From: a virus
Length of the DNA stretch: 30,392 bases
IMG/VR virus record: IMGVR_UViG_3300035181_001116
Location: 1-30,392 of that record
Reading direction: 5' to 3' (one strand)
Numbering within the stretch: the stretch's first letter is position 1; each line of letters opens with the position of its first letter. Positions 20,029-28,011 of this stretch are shown here, piece after piece. Position numbers and translations under genes: made by a program. Under the pieces are notes generated by a model that saw only the letters and a list, made by a program, of their open reading frames with translations, did no database searches and was not told where the DNA came from.

Positions 20029-20550
20029 ATGAAACAGAGATCCTTCCATATCATTTTATTCCTGGTATCCTTAATCCTGGTTACCGGGTGCTGCACCCAA
20101 AAACGGTGTGCCCAGAAATACCCGCCGGTGCAATCCGTTAACGACAGCTCGTCGGTTACGACCGATGAGAGTGTCCAGGAAAAGGATTCCATATCATACC
20201 TGCCTGCTGACAGTTCGTGGCTTATTGCTTTAATTGAATGCGACGAAAACGGGAAGGCCATAATGAAAGAGCTCCAGGAATATAAGAACGGTAAAAACGT
20301 TGAAGTTCCCCAGGTGAAAATTAAGGGAAACGTGTTAACGGCCATTTGTAAGATTGATTCGATTGCCGTTTTTAATCACTATTCAAAGCATTTTAAAAAG
20401 GAAGTTCAATACCGCGATAGGGAGGTAAAGAAGGACGTTCGGGTTAATTACCTGACCGGCTTTCAGAAGGCCGAAATCAAAGGCTTTTATATCTCATTAG
20501 TTCTATTACTTGCACTAGGTTCATTAATCGTTTATAAAATCACCCATTAA
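20029..20550 (+). CDS. Unimolecular spanin candidate (lipoprotein plus C-terminal TM)
   Basis: A 173-residue protein with both membrane anchors in one chain: an N-terminal lipoprotein signal ending in LVTG-C (lipidated C21, followed by C22) and a C-terminal transmembrane helix (about 152-169, GFYISLVLLLALGSLIVY). Between lie about 130 polar residues with a beta-like centre (VEVPQVKIKGNVLTAIC) and a charged heptad-like stretch (SKHFKKEVQYRDREVKKDVR). This is the architecture of T1 gp11 u-spanins, which join inner and outer membrane for the last lysis step. Immediately after the endolysin gene, this fits. No homology is claimed beyond architecture. Confidence 0.72.
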   Translation: MKQRSFHIILFLVSLILVTGCCTQKRCAQKYPPVQSVNDSSSVTTDESVQEKDSISYLPADSSWLIALIECDENGKAIMKELQEYKNGKNVEVPQVKIKGNVLTAICKIDSIAVFNHYSKHFKKEVQYRDREVKKDVRVNYLTGFQKAEIKGFYISLVLLLALGSLIVYKITH

Positions 20551-20551
20551 A

Positions 20552-20890
20552 ATGACAAAACCAAAATCACAAATAAACAAGGCTGCCGCTGATAAGCCAG
20601 CCGGCAAAGCTCCTGGAGCAGAAGCCCCGAAAGCTCCTGAAGCGGAAGTCCCAAAAGCTCCTGAAGCGGAAGCCGAAAAAGCTCCTGAGGCTAAACAGGA
20701 AAATAAGCCGAAAAGCAAATATCCTGCAAGCATTGTAAAGCGGGCACAGGAAGTGTTCGGATCGCACGAAGTTGAAGAGATTTTCTTTACCTCCGATGAG
20801 AACTGCTTCACTATTGAGCAGTACGCTGTAATGCATGGCCAGAACCTTAAGGATCAGGATGTATTAACTGTTAAACGATCGGAGGTATAA
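20552..20890 (+). CDS. KAPEAE-repeat protein before the sheath gene
   Basis: A 112-residue protein. Residues 12-52 are a low-complexity Lys/Ala/Pro/Glu tract with three near-identical APKAPEAE-type units, encoded by a DNA repeat of about 24-27 bases (roughly 20628-20695). The C-terminal 55 residues form a small domain (SIVKRAQEVFGSHEVEEIFFTSDENCF, then VMHGQNLKDQDVLTVKR) of a type seen between lysis and tail genes of other Bacteroidota phages. Function unknown; the tract could be a flexible linker or change in length by slippage. The stop overlaps the sheath start (TAATG). Confidence 0.7.
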   Translation: MTKPKSQINKAAADKPAGKAPGAEAPKAPEAEVPKAPEAEAEKAPEAKQENKPKSKYPASIVKRAQEVFGSHEVEEIFFTSDENCFTIEQYAVMHGQNLKDQDVLTVKRSEV

Positions 20891-22089
20891 TGTTACCACG
20901 CGTTAAAATAGATTTTAGCAACGGCAACCTGGGCCAGGTATCAGCATCAGCTGACGGAGTAATCGGCATACTGGCCACCGGCGTAACCGTTGCGGGTAAG
21001 TTCGTGTTAAACACGCCTTACAAAATTACCCAGGCATCGGATATTACCGGAGTGCTGGGGCTAACCCTGGTTAACAATCCGGGGCTGTTCAAACTGCTTA
21101 CCGAACTGTTTAACCAAAGCGGAGACGGTGTGGAAGTATGGGTTACCGGATTTGCCGATACCGTTACTATGACTACGATGGCGACATTGGGTACCGTAAC
21201 TGGTGTTAAGGAAATGCTGCTGGCTGCCAATGGTAAGATCCGGACGATTATTGTACACCGTACACCTGCAAGCGGATATGTGCCGGTTACAACTACCGGT
21301 ATTGACTCGGATGTTGCAGCGGCTATGGCACAGGCGCAAATTACGGCACTCTGGACAGCCGATACCCTAAAAGCACCAGTATTCTTTTTGATAGCCGGGC
21401 TTTATTACCAGGGTACACCGGACACACTTACCGACCTTACCGCAGCGACTAACAACCGCGTCGGGATCATGATCGGAGATACTGTCTCCGGGAATGGGTG
21501 TGCTATCGGTTTACTTGCCGGGAAACTGGCACGGATACCGGTACAGCGTAATATTGGCAGGGTTAAGGATGGCGCTATACTTGGCGTTGTAAACGCTTAC
21601 CTGGGTACTGTTCTTGTACAAAGTGCCGACGTAGCTTCAGTAAACGATAAAGGGTATATTACCCTGAGAACTCATACAAGCCGCTCAGGCTATTACTTCA
21701 ATGATGATCCGCTCGCTGCTCCGATAACTGACGACTACAATCACATTACCGCGCGGCGAACCGTAGACAAGGCTTACCGTATTGCCTATGACACTTTGAT
21801 TAACGAGCTGCTGGATGAAGTTCCGGTAACCGACCAGGGGAAGATATCGGTGGCTTATGCCAAGAGCCTGGAAAACAAAGTTGAAAGCGCTATTATCAAC
21901 AGCATGACTGCCGCCGGTGAGTTAGGTAACGATCCTGCTAATCAGAACGACAAGGGTGTAACCTTTTACGTGAACCCCGACCAGAACATCATTGCCACCG
22001 GACAGGTGAACGCCACACTCAAGGTTAAGCCTTTCGGCTATGCCAGGTATATTACAGTTCAATTGGGATTTAAAACCTTAACCTCTTAG
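20890..22089 (+). CDS. Tail sheath protein (DUF2586)
   Basis: A 399-residue contractile sheath subunit. LPRVKIDFSNGNLGQVSASADG is the N terminus of DUF2586 proteins; later come GILATGVTV, LFNQSGDGVEVWVTGFADT, then WTADTLKAPVFFLIAGLYYQ and, near the C terminus, NPDQNIIATGQVNATLKVKPFGYARYITVQLGF, the usual sheath ending where a beta strand joins its neighbour. It is coupled to the KAPEAE gene. Two bases separate its stop from the tube gene. With the tube it marks the phage as a myovirus. Confidence 0.88.
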   Translation: MLPRVKIDFSNGNLGQVSASADGVIGILATGVTVAGKFVLNTPYKITQASDITGVLGLTLVNNPGLFKLLTELFNQSGDGVEVWVTGFADTVTMTTMATLGTVTGVKEMLLAANGKIRTIIVHRTPASGYVPVTTTGIDSDVAAAMAQAQITALWTADTLKAPVFFLIAGLYYQGTPDTLTDLTAATNNRVGIMIGDTVSGNGCAIGLLAGKLARIPVQRNIGRVKDGAILGVVNAYLGTVLVQSADVASVNDKGYITLRTHTSRSGYYFNDDPLAAPITDDYNHITARRTVDKAYRIAYDTLINELLDEVPVTDQGKISVAYAKSLENKVESAIINSMTAAGELGNDPANQNDKGVTFYVNPDQNIIATGQVNATLKVKPFGYARYITVQLGFKTLTS

Positions 22090-22091
22090 TT

Positions 22092-22508
22092 ATGTCCTTC
22101 AACTCACGACAATATCAATGGAGCGACCTTACCCTCGAGCTAGGTGGTCGAATAGTAACCGGGTTCCGCGGTTTGAAGTATAGTACCAAGCAGGAGAAAG
22201 AACTGCTTTACGGCAAGGGCAATATTCCCAGGAGCATACAGCGCGGTAACATAGCGCCTGAAGGCGAAATTACCGTTCTGCAATCGGAGCTGGAGACACT
22301 CAGGCAAGCCGGAGGTGGTTCCATCCTCGGTCTTCACCTGGACGCGACAGCCGTTTACGGAGATCCTGCCAACGGCGATACCATTATCACGGATAAGCTA
22401 CTGGGGATTGAATTTACCGAAGATCCCAAAGAGCTGAAACAAGGCGATAAGAATATGGAGATCAGTCTTCCTTTCATTTGCCTCGAAATCAGAAACCAGG
22501 TAGCCTAA
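22092..22508 (+). CDS. Tail tube protein
   Basis: A 138-residue protein directly after the sheath, the normal place for the tube. It starts FNSRQYQWSDLTLELGGRIV and has KYSTKQEKELLYGKGNIPRSI, PEGEITVLQSELETLRQAGG and a C-terminal KELKQGDKNMEISLPFICLEI, which match the beta-barrel tube proteins of Bacteroidota Mu-like phages in order and length. An intrinsic terminator lies just after it (22534-22577). Confidence 0.82.
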   Translation: MSFNSRQYQWSDLTLELGGRIVTGFRGLKYSTKQEKELLYGKGNIPRSIQRGNIAPEGEITVLQSELETLRQAGGGSILGLHLDATAVYGDPANGDTIITDKLLGIEFTEDPKELKQGDKNMEISLPFICLEIRNQVA

Positions 22509-22533
22509 AAGAAGATTATATAATTAACCGGAA

Positions 22534-22577
22534 AGGCTGTCATGTCCGTATACCGGGAAAATGACAGCCTTTTTTTT
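22534..22577 (+). terminator. Strong intrinsic terminator inside the tail operon
   Basis: AGGCTGTCAT (22534-22543) pairs perfectly with ATGACAGCCT (22561-22570), extended by AAA/TTT and followed by a T run to 22577. It separates sheath and tube, needed in many copies, from chaperone and tape measure, needed in few. Confidence 0.85.
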
Positions 22578-22588
22578 AAACTAAAATC

Positions 22589-22897
22589 ATGAAACAAGAA
22601 CTAACCGGGCAGGCCACTCCCGAACAAGTGGAAGAATGGAAAACAAAATATGGTAAGTTATGGGCTATCATTGTGGATGGACATATCTGTTACCTGAAGA
22701 AACCGGATCGGAAAGTACTGGGATACGCCTCAGTTGCCGGTAAGGATAATCCTTTAAAATTTAACGAAGTTATCCTGGCTAATTGTTTTGTCGGAGGATC
22801 AGAAGAGATTAAAACCAATGATGAGTTGTTCCTGGGTGCAAGCTCCAAGCTTGTGGAACTTATCCAGGTGAAAGAGGCTGAACTGGTAAACTTATAG
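22589..22897 (+). CDS. Tail assembly chaperone, upstream frame
   Basis: A 102-residue protein between tube and tape measure, the place of gpG/gpE-type chaperones. EEWKTKYGKLWAIIVDGHICYL and RKVLGYASVAGKDNPLKFNEVILANCFVGG are typical of small tail chaperones of this group, which read KFNE--L-NC-VGG in many phages. It ends in VKEAELVNL. The -1 frame is open across its end and continues to 23061, so a longer product by ribosomal frameshifting is predicted. It would coat the tape measure during tail assembly. Confidence 0.82.
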   Translation: MKQELTGQATPEQVEEWKTKYGKLWAIIVDGHICYLKKPDRKVLGYASVAGKDNPLKFNEVILANCFVGGSEEIKTNDELFLGASSKLVELIQVKEAELVNL

Positions 22898-23061
22898 AGG
22901 AATCCGGAGTTGAAGAGCATGAATTGATACGTATTGGCAATGCCCAGCTTACGTACTACATGCACATATCGGACCCGGATATCCTCACTGATGAAGTATG
23001 GGCAATGCGATTGCGAGAAGTTGAATATATACGCCGCAAAGAAGCGGAATCCAATAAATAA
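22882..23061 (+). CDS. Tail assembly chaperone, -1 frame extension
   Basis: In the -1 frame relative to the 102-residue gene, an open stretch from after a TGA at 22879 to TAA at 23059 encodes ESGVEEHELIRIGNAQLTYY, then a continuation ending LREVEYIRRKEAESNK. It has no plausible start of its own near the front (first in-frame ATG is about 60 bases in). The W-MRLREVEYIRRKE ending is typical of the T-part of gpG-T chaperone fusions. The shift must occur in 22882-22894; A-AAC-TTA (22888-22894) is the best but imperfect slippery candidate. Confidence 0.75.
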   Translation, partial: TGKLIEESGVEEHELIRIGNAQLTYYMHISDPDILTDEVWAMRLREVEYIRRKEAESNK

Positions 23062-23066
23062 AGCTA

Positions 23067-24698
23067 ATGTCGAATATCCTTGAATATATCCTGAAGCTTA
23101 ACGACAGCATGAGTGCCAAATTAAAGGCAGTCGGGGCCCAGAGCGATACTACCAAGCACAAGCTTGAGGGATTGCGAAAGGAGTCATCGGGTACGTTCAA
23201 CGGCATTGGCAATATGCTTGGAGCCGCCGGTATTGGGTTTGGTATGTTCCAGATTGTAAATATGATGGAACAAGGTGTTGAGAAGGTACACGCCTTGCAT
23301 TTAGCTGAAGCCGCTTTAAAGAATACCATGATGAACATGGGTACTTACGGCGCTGAATCTTTTGATAAGATTGTGGAAGGCTCTAAAAAAATGGCCAGTG
23401 GTATACTCTATTCTACTGCCGATATAGTTGGGTTACAGTCGCAGCTGCGAATGGTAGGAGGAATTGGTGAAAGTGAAATGCAGCGAATGACTAAGGCCTC
23501 TGCTGATATGGCTACCAAGCTTGGTATGGGACTAGATGAAGCCGGTAATGCACTGGCCAAAGCCGTAAATAATCCCGAAATGATGACCCGGTTGGCGATG
23601 CGCATTAAAATTGACCCTGAGGCTGTTAAGCATATGCAGGACCTGGCTAAAGGAGGCAATGAAGCTGCTGCCCGGCTTGAACTGTTAAATATCGTTGAGC
23701 AGAAAGTTGGAGGAGCCGCTAAGGCTGCTTTTGATGCTGATCCGCTGGCGAGGTATAATAAGGTTGTTAATTCCATGAAGCTGTCGCTGGGGGAATCTGC
23801 CATAAAAATTCAGGCTACACTTGCTCCAGCTCTGATTATACTCGCTGATAAGTTTAAGAATCTTGCAACCGGAATTGCAGATGTTGTTTCATGGATGGCT
23901 GCGCATAAAAAGACAACTGCTGCCATAGTGATCACCTGGAGTTTGCTTGAGATAGCCATTAATGCTGTTGCCATTAAAACGAAATTTCTGGCCATGTGGC
24001 AAAGTATATTAGCTACTAAAACCGCATTGCTTACAGCGGCTCAATGGCTTCTTGATATCGCTATGAATGCCAATCCAATAGGCTTAATCATCATAGGCAT
24101 AGCAGCCCTGATTGCGTTGATCACAGTGATCATTGTTAAGTATAATGAATGGGGTGCAGCACTTACCTTATTCTTGGGTCCGATCGGGTTTGTGATTGAT
24201 GCTATAATGTCCTTCAGGCGAAACTGGGATTCAATAGTGGAAGCGTTTAAAAGTGACGGAATTATAGGCGGCATTAAGCGGATTGGGATAGTTCTCTTAG
24301 ACGCTTTACTATATCCGGTTCAACAGCTTTTAGAATTGCTTAGCAAAATACCTGGTTTAGGAGATATAGCAGGAGGAGGAGCAGCTAAAATACAGGACAT
24401 ACGGAATAAGCTAGGATTGATCAGCCCGGAAAAAACTGTCCTTGATAAAATAGCAGTTGCGACGCAACCTGGTAAGTCTGATCCTTTAGGAAAGATTACT
24501 CCAGATAAAAAAGCAAAAGCAACCAACGATGCCATCAGCTCCGGAGGAACTCGTAACACTTCTATCATAATCAATTTAAAAAACATGGTGGAAACCATCA
24601 GGTTCGACGGCAACCTTGCCGACAACCGCGGTGACCTGGAGAAAGAAGTAACTTCAATTATGGCACGTGTGTTAGGCATGGCCCAAGCTACAAGCTAA
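23067..24698 (+). CDS. Tape measure protein
   Basis: A 543-residue tape measure, which sets tail length and travels into the host at ejection. The N-terminal NILEYILKLNDSMSAKLKAVG starts a long helical part; residues 45-70 are glycine-rich (GIGNMLGAAGIGFGMF), and the hydrophobic block about 325-360 contains the classic NPIGLIIIGIAALIALI of tape measures. At roughly 1.5 angstroms per residue the predicted tail is about 80 nm, a short myovirus tail. The ATG lies five bases after the frameshift product's stop, and the stop overlaps the next start. Confidence 0.9.
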   Translation: MSNILEYILKLNDSMSAKLKAVGAQSDTTKHKLEGLRKESSGTFNGIGNMLGAAGIGFGMFQIVNMMEQGVEKVHALHLAEAALKNTMMNMGTYGAESFDKIVEGSKKMASGILYSTADIVGLQSQLRMVGGIGESEMQRMTKASADMATKLGMGLDEAGNALAKAVNNPEMMTRLAMRIKIDPEAVKHMQDLAKGGNEAAARLELLNIVEQKVGGAAKAAFDADPLARYNKVVNSMKLSLGESAIKIQATLAPALIILADKFKNLATGIADVVSWMAAHKKTTAAIVITWSLLEIAINAVAIKTKFLAMWQSILATKTALLTAAQWLLDIAMNANPIGLIIIGIAALIALITVIIVKYNEWGAALTLFLGPIGFVIDAIMSFRRNWDSIVEAFKSDGIIGGIKRIGIVLLDALLYPVQQLLELLSKIPGLGDIAGGGAAKIQDIRNKLGLISPEKTVLDKIAVATQPGKSDPLGKITPDKKAKATNDAISSGGTRNTSIIINLKNMVETIRFDGNLADNRGDLEKEVTSIMARVLGMAQATS

Positions 24699-25264
24699 TG
24701 GATAATGTTATCGCTACCGGTTTTAGTTTACCGCCATACTGGCTGCAAGGCAAGGTGGTGGTTATTAACGTGAATACTGAAAGCGGTAAAATGTCGCTGG
24801 AGGGTTACCAGGGACCGGGCAACCAGTTCCCGCTTAAATTGTCGGCTGAGGGCATGGATGAATTTACCTTCCCGATTGACCCTTTTATAAATGTAGGCTT
24901 TAAAAATATACTTACCATGCGCACGGTGGCCAAAGGCAAAACCAGGGGAACCGTAAAGGAACGATGGACGGAAGATGATGCTGATATCACTATTTCGGGC
25001 GTGTTTATTAACCCGGATCACGCTACCTATCCGAAGGAAGTTGCATTACTGCAAAAGTTTTTTCAGCTGCATAAGGCCATTGCCGTTACCTGCCCGCTGC
25101 TAAACGATAAAGGCATTTATCACTTCGCTATTGAAAGCCTGGAATTTCAGCATACAAAAGGGATTGAAAATCAGTCCTTCGACATAAAAGCATACTCGGA
25201 CGACGTATTTCAATTGCTTGTTGATCAGAATGCAGTACCATTCATGCAATCAAAAGGATTCTAA
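24698..25264 (+). CDS. DUF6046-like baseplate protein
   Basis: A 188-residue protein directly after the tape measure. It contains YQGPGNQFPLKLSAEGMDEF, the central GTVKERWTEDDADITISGVF (about 84-103) and LLNDKGIYHFAIESLEFQHT (about 137-156). This matches the DUF6046 domain found between tape measure and hub genes of Bacteroidota phages; I infer a role at the tail tip or baseplate centre, the place of Mu gp43 (DNA circularisation protein). The stop overlaps the next ATG by one base. Confidence 0.75.
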   Translation: MDNVIATGFSLPPYWLQGKVVVINVNTESGKMSLEGYQGPGNQFPLKLSAEGMDEFTFPIDPFINVGFKNILTMRTVAKGKTRGTVKERWTEDDADITISGVFINPDHATYPKEVALLQKFFQLHKAIAVTCPLLNDKGIYHFAIESLEFQHTKGIENQSFDIKAYSDDVFQLLVDQNAVPFMQSKGF

Positions 25265-26214
25265 TGTTTGACTTAACCTGGAATATAACAATCGGACGCG
25301 GCTTTAAATTGCTTCTCCTGGATAGCGTTACTATAACGCGATCGGTGGAGCAATTGGCTGATACGGCTGAGATTGTTTTGCCGGGTTCAGTCTTTAACAA
25401 GGCAATCGAAATCGAAAAGCAGATCAGGCGCGGCGATCCGGTTACTATCGAAGCCGGGTACGATGGCAACAATGTTACTGAATTCTCCGGGTACCTGGAG
25501 GCGATTGCCACGGACGACGGTTCGATCAAGCTGAAGTGTGAGGATGGCATTTACAACTTCCGGAAGCCGGTTGCCGATAAGCAATTCAGTAACCCGGATG
25601 TAAAAGATTTGCTGAATTATGCCTGCTCCCAGATAGGCGGTTATACGCTCAGCTGCGACTATACTTTTAAGTACGACAAGTTTGTCGTTCGCAATTACAC
25701 CGGGTATGATATCCTGAAGAAAATACAGGAAGAGTGCAAGGCAAATGTTTACCTGAAGGATAATGTTTTACACGTTCATCCGCAGTACAAGGAAATTTCA
25801 GGCTTCGCAAAATATACCTACCAGGATAACATTGAAAAGAGCGACCTGGAGTATAAGATTGCTGAAGACCGGCCTTATGAAGTTACAGTCGAGGGCAAAG
25901 GCACCGACGGCAAAGTTATCAGGGTAACTTCCGGGAACAAAGGAGGCGACTCCGAAACCATAAAGCGCGACGGAGTGAGCGATATTGCATCGCTTCAGGC
26001 GCTGGCCGATGAGGTAGCAAAGCGCAAAAGCTATACCGGGTATTCCGGGAGCTTCACCGGATGGCTGATTCCATACTGCGATGCCGGGTATAAGATAAGC
26101 CTGCGCGATGACGATTACGAATACAAGGACGGCGACTATTACGTGCTTGAGGTCGAAACTAAAGTAAGTAAATCCGGAGGCGAACGGAAGGTTAAAATAG
26201 GAGCTAAGATATGA
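25264..26214 (+). CDS. Baseplate hub protein (gpD / late control D-like)
   Basis: A 316-residue hub protein. IGRGFKLLLLDSVTITRSVEQLADTAEI begins the gpD/VgrG-like beta-barrel, PVTIEAGYDGNNVTEFSGYL (about 59-78) is the second typical strand pair, and the DILKKIQEECKANVYLKDNVLHV segment (about 149-171) matches the standard helical insertion. The C-terminal KISLRDDDYEYKDGDYYVLEVE with a basic tail closes the second barrel. It forms the trimer on which the spike sits. It overlaps the spike gene in ATGA. Confidence 0.85.
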   Translation: MFDLTWNITIGRGFKLLLLDSVTITRSVEQLADTAEIVLPGSVFNKAIEIEKQIRRGDPVTIEAGYDGNNVTEFSGYLEAIATDDGSIKLKCEDGIYNFRKPVADKQFSNPDVKDLLNYACSQIGGYTLSCDYTFKYDKFVVRNYTGYDILKKIQEECKANVYLKDNVLHVHPQYKEISGFAKYTYQDNIEKSDLEYKIAEDRPYEVTVEGKGTDGKVIRVTSGNKGGDSETIKRDGVSDIASLQALADEVAKRKSYTGYSGSFTGWLIPYCDAGYKISLRDDDYEYKDGDYYVLEVETKVSKSGGERKVKIGAKI

Positions 26215-26720
26215 ACGAGGTAGCAGAAATAAGAGAAAGGATAATGCGCATTGCAGCTGCTGGCCGTAACGCGGGTTCAGTTGTGCTTACCGTTGAAGTT
26301 ATCGAGGTGTACAGTTCACATTGTACCGTTATGCTTGGCGATTTGAGGATTACAAATGTGCGCCTGTATAGCCAGGCATCTGAGGAGGGAAATTTACTTC
26401 TTATGCCTAAAATCGGAAGTATGGCCACAGTGTTATCCGACACTGATCTCCGCGACATGGAACTGATAAAAGCCGATAAGATCACATCCTTTAAATTCGA
26501 GGAAAACGGTATAGTTGTCGAAGTTGACTCTGAATCCGGGAAGGTCGATATCAAAAACAACCAGGTATCCTTAAAAGACCTGTTTCAGTCGCTTTCTACT
26601 CTGATCAAGAATTTAAAGGTATCAGTTCTGGCACCTAACTCAATCAGCGGCCCGGTTGATCCGGGAACATTAAGCGCTGCTCTGAATTTTGAAACATCAT
26701 TTAAACAGCTTTTAAAATGA
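26211..26720 (+). CDS. Baseplate spike-like protein (gpV/gp45-type)
   Basis: A 169-residue protein with an N-terminal helix and a small OB-fold-like domain: VLTVEVIEVYSSHCTVMLGDLRITNVRLYS (about 25-54) and LLLMPKIGSMATVLSDTDL (about 61-79), followed by beta-rich VEVDSESGKVDIKNNQVSLKDL that looks like the start of a spike needle. It ends in a helical segment and PISGPVDPGTLSAALNF. Position after the hub and before the gp46-like gene equals that of Mu gp45. No metal-binding apex motif is visible. Confidence 0.75.
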   Translation: MNEVAEIRERIMRIAAAGRNAGSVVLTVEVIEVYSSHCTVMLGDLRITNVRLYSQASEEGNLLLMPKIGSMATVLSDTDLRDMELIKADKITSFKFEENGIVVEVDSESGKVDIKNNQVSLKDLFQSLSTLIKNLKVSVLAPNSISGPVDPGTLSAALNFETSFKQLLK

Positions 26721-27010
26721 TCCGTAACGATATACTCCTGGATGAGAATATGGACCTGCTGATCCGGGACGGCGACTTTGTTATCGGCGACTGCCTGAAC
26801 CAGCAAATTAACTGCCTTTTGCAGGCGGTTCCGGGAGCCTACAAGCAATCGATAACTACAGGGGTTGGCATTGACTCTTTTATCCTGGATACAGCAAGCG
26901 ACGAGTTAAACCGGACTATCAGGCAGCAATTTAAAAAAGACAAGCTTTCAGTAAAAAGCATCAGCATCACGAACGAAAAAATTAACCTGGTAGCAGAGCA
27001 CGAAGAGTAA
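26717..27010 (+). CDS. Baseplate wedge protein (Mu gp46 / gp25-like)
   Basis: A 97-residue protein overlapping the spike gene in ATGA. NDILLDENMDLLIRDGDFVIGD (about 3-24) then NQQINCLLQAVPGAYKQSIT-GVGIDSF (about 28-54) is the form of gp25/W-like proteins, where a GD-x-Q-I-LL--PG-----P-GVG motif leads the lysozyme-like fold. It ends LVAEHEE. It would stand at the junction of sheath and wedge. Its stop overlaps the next start. Confidence 0.75.
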   Translation: MIRNDILLDENMDLLIRDGDFVIGDCLNQQINCLLQAVPGAYKQSITTGVGIDSFILDTASDELNRTIRQQFKKDKLSVKSISITNEKINLVAEHEE

Positions 27011-28011
27011 TGAGTAATACAACCGCCATAAAAACTATTATTGTACAGGCAGGACAGTCCCTGGCTGATATCGCGCTTCAGGAGTACGGCACGTACGAGG
27101 GCGTTATTTTGGTTATACAGGCTAATCCCGGGCTTAGCGTTTCCGATCAGCTGGCAGGAGGGCAGGAGCTAAACCTGTTTACCGGCTACACCGTTAACCT
27201 GGTGAAAGAGCTGGTGAAGGTTGAGCCTTATGCCTCAGCGCTGCAAAGCCTGCTGGCGCAATGGGCTGCGCTGATTAAATTCCCTGCCACCGGGATAACG
27301 GTTGAAAGTGATCCGGTGTTTACTGCCTGGCTTGCAACCTTTGAGCCATTTAGCGGGGTGTATAACGACCTTACAGGGAAGCCCGCGTTATTCAGCGGAT
27401 CATACACTGACCTTACCAATAAGCCTACCCTTACTACTGATTTCCTTTCGCTTACCGATGTATTACCTACCAGTTACGTCGGGAAAGCAAAAAACATCCC
27501 CATTGTTACCGATTCCGAAAATGGCCTTGATTTTATGGAAACCGTACAGGCGAAGCTAACCCACCTGGCTGATTTCCCGGCAAGTTACCTGGGTCAGGCG
27601 CTGAAATTTGTAAGGGTAAAAGCGGATGAGTCAGGAATAGAGTTTTACACTCCGGCTTTTATAAGCGGTATTACAAAGGCAATGGTTGAGGCAGTGCTTA
27701 CGGGAGTAATTGGTTCGCACACGCACGACTATTTGCCTACTTCAGTAAAGCAGGAAATAGAGATAAATGATACCTGGAAACTTGGCAGCAACCTGTATGT
27801 AGAGAATGTTTTTATAGGTGCAGATTTAACCCAGGTTAATTACTGGAGTTCAGCCGCAAAAGTGCTGAAGCTCTTTACAAAGGATATTACCTACACAGGC
27901 GGCAACCCTACCACTATAGTGCTGAAGGATGAAGTTACAGGCAAACTGCTTACTACTACTATTGCCTATACAGGAAGCGAAGTGTTAAACGTTACTAAAG
28001 TTGTGAGCTGA
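27010..28011 (+). CDS. LysM-like/tail fibre protein
   Basis: A 333-residue protein. The N terminus, TIIVQAGQSLADIALQEYGTYEGVILVIQANPG, resembles LysM-type modules of baseplate proteins, which bind peptidoglycan or contribute to the tail tip. The centre has the tail-fibre motif repeated, YNDLTGKPALFSGSYTDLTNKP (about 117-138), and two related segments later (PTSYVGKAKNIPIVTDS and PASYLGQALKFVRVK). It also has a His-rich GSHTHDYLPT typical of fibre shafts. It is coupled upstream and overlaps the adhesin start by one base. Confidence 0.7.
   Translation: MSNTTAIKTIIVQAGQSLADIALQEYGTYEGVILVIQANPGLSVSDQLAGGQELNLFTGYTVNLVKELVKVEPYASALQSLLAQWAALIKFPATGITVESDPVFTAWLATFEPFSGVYNDLTGKPALFSGSYTDLTNKPTLTTDFLSLTDVLPTSYVGKAKNIPIVTDSENGLDFMETVQAKLTHLADFPASYLGQALKFVRVKADESGIEFYTPAFISGITKAMVEAVLTGVIGSHTHDYLPTSVKQEIEINDTWKLGSNLYVENVFIGADLTQVNYWSSAAKVLKLFTKDITYTGGNPTTIVLKDEVTGKLLTTTIAYTGSEVLNVTKVVS

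Noticed and set aside
22898-23066. Gene-free gap between chaperone and tape measure
   Set aside because: The -1 frame is open and codes for a typical chaperone C-terminal part, so it is treated as a frameshift extension.
23408-24679. Minus-strand open frames opposite the tape measure
   Set aside because: They are Ser/Ile/Pro-rich mirror products of the tape measure's Ala/Lys/Gly-rich codons with no starts in good context.
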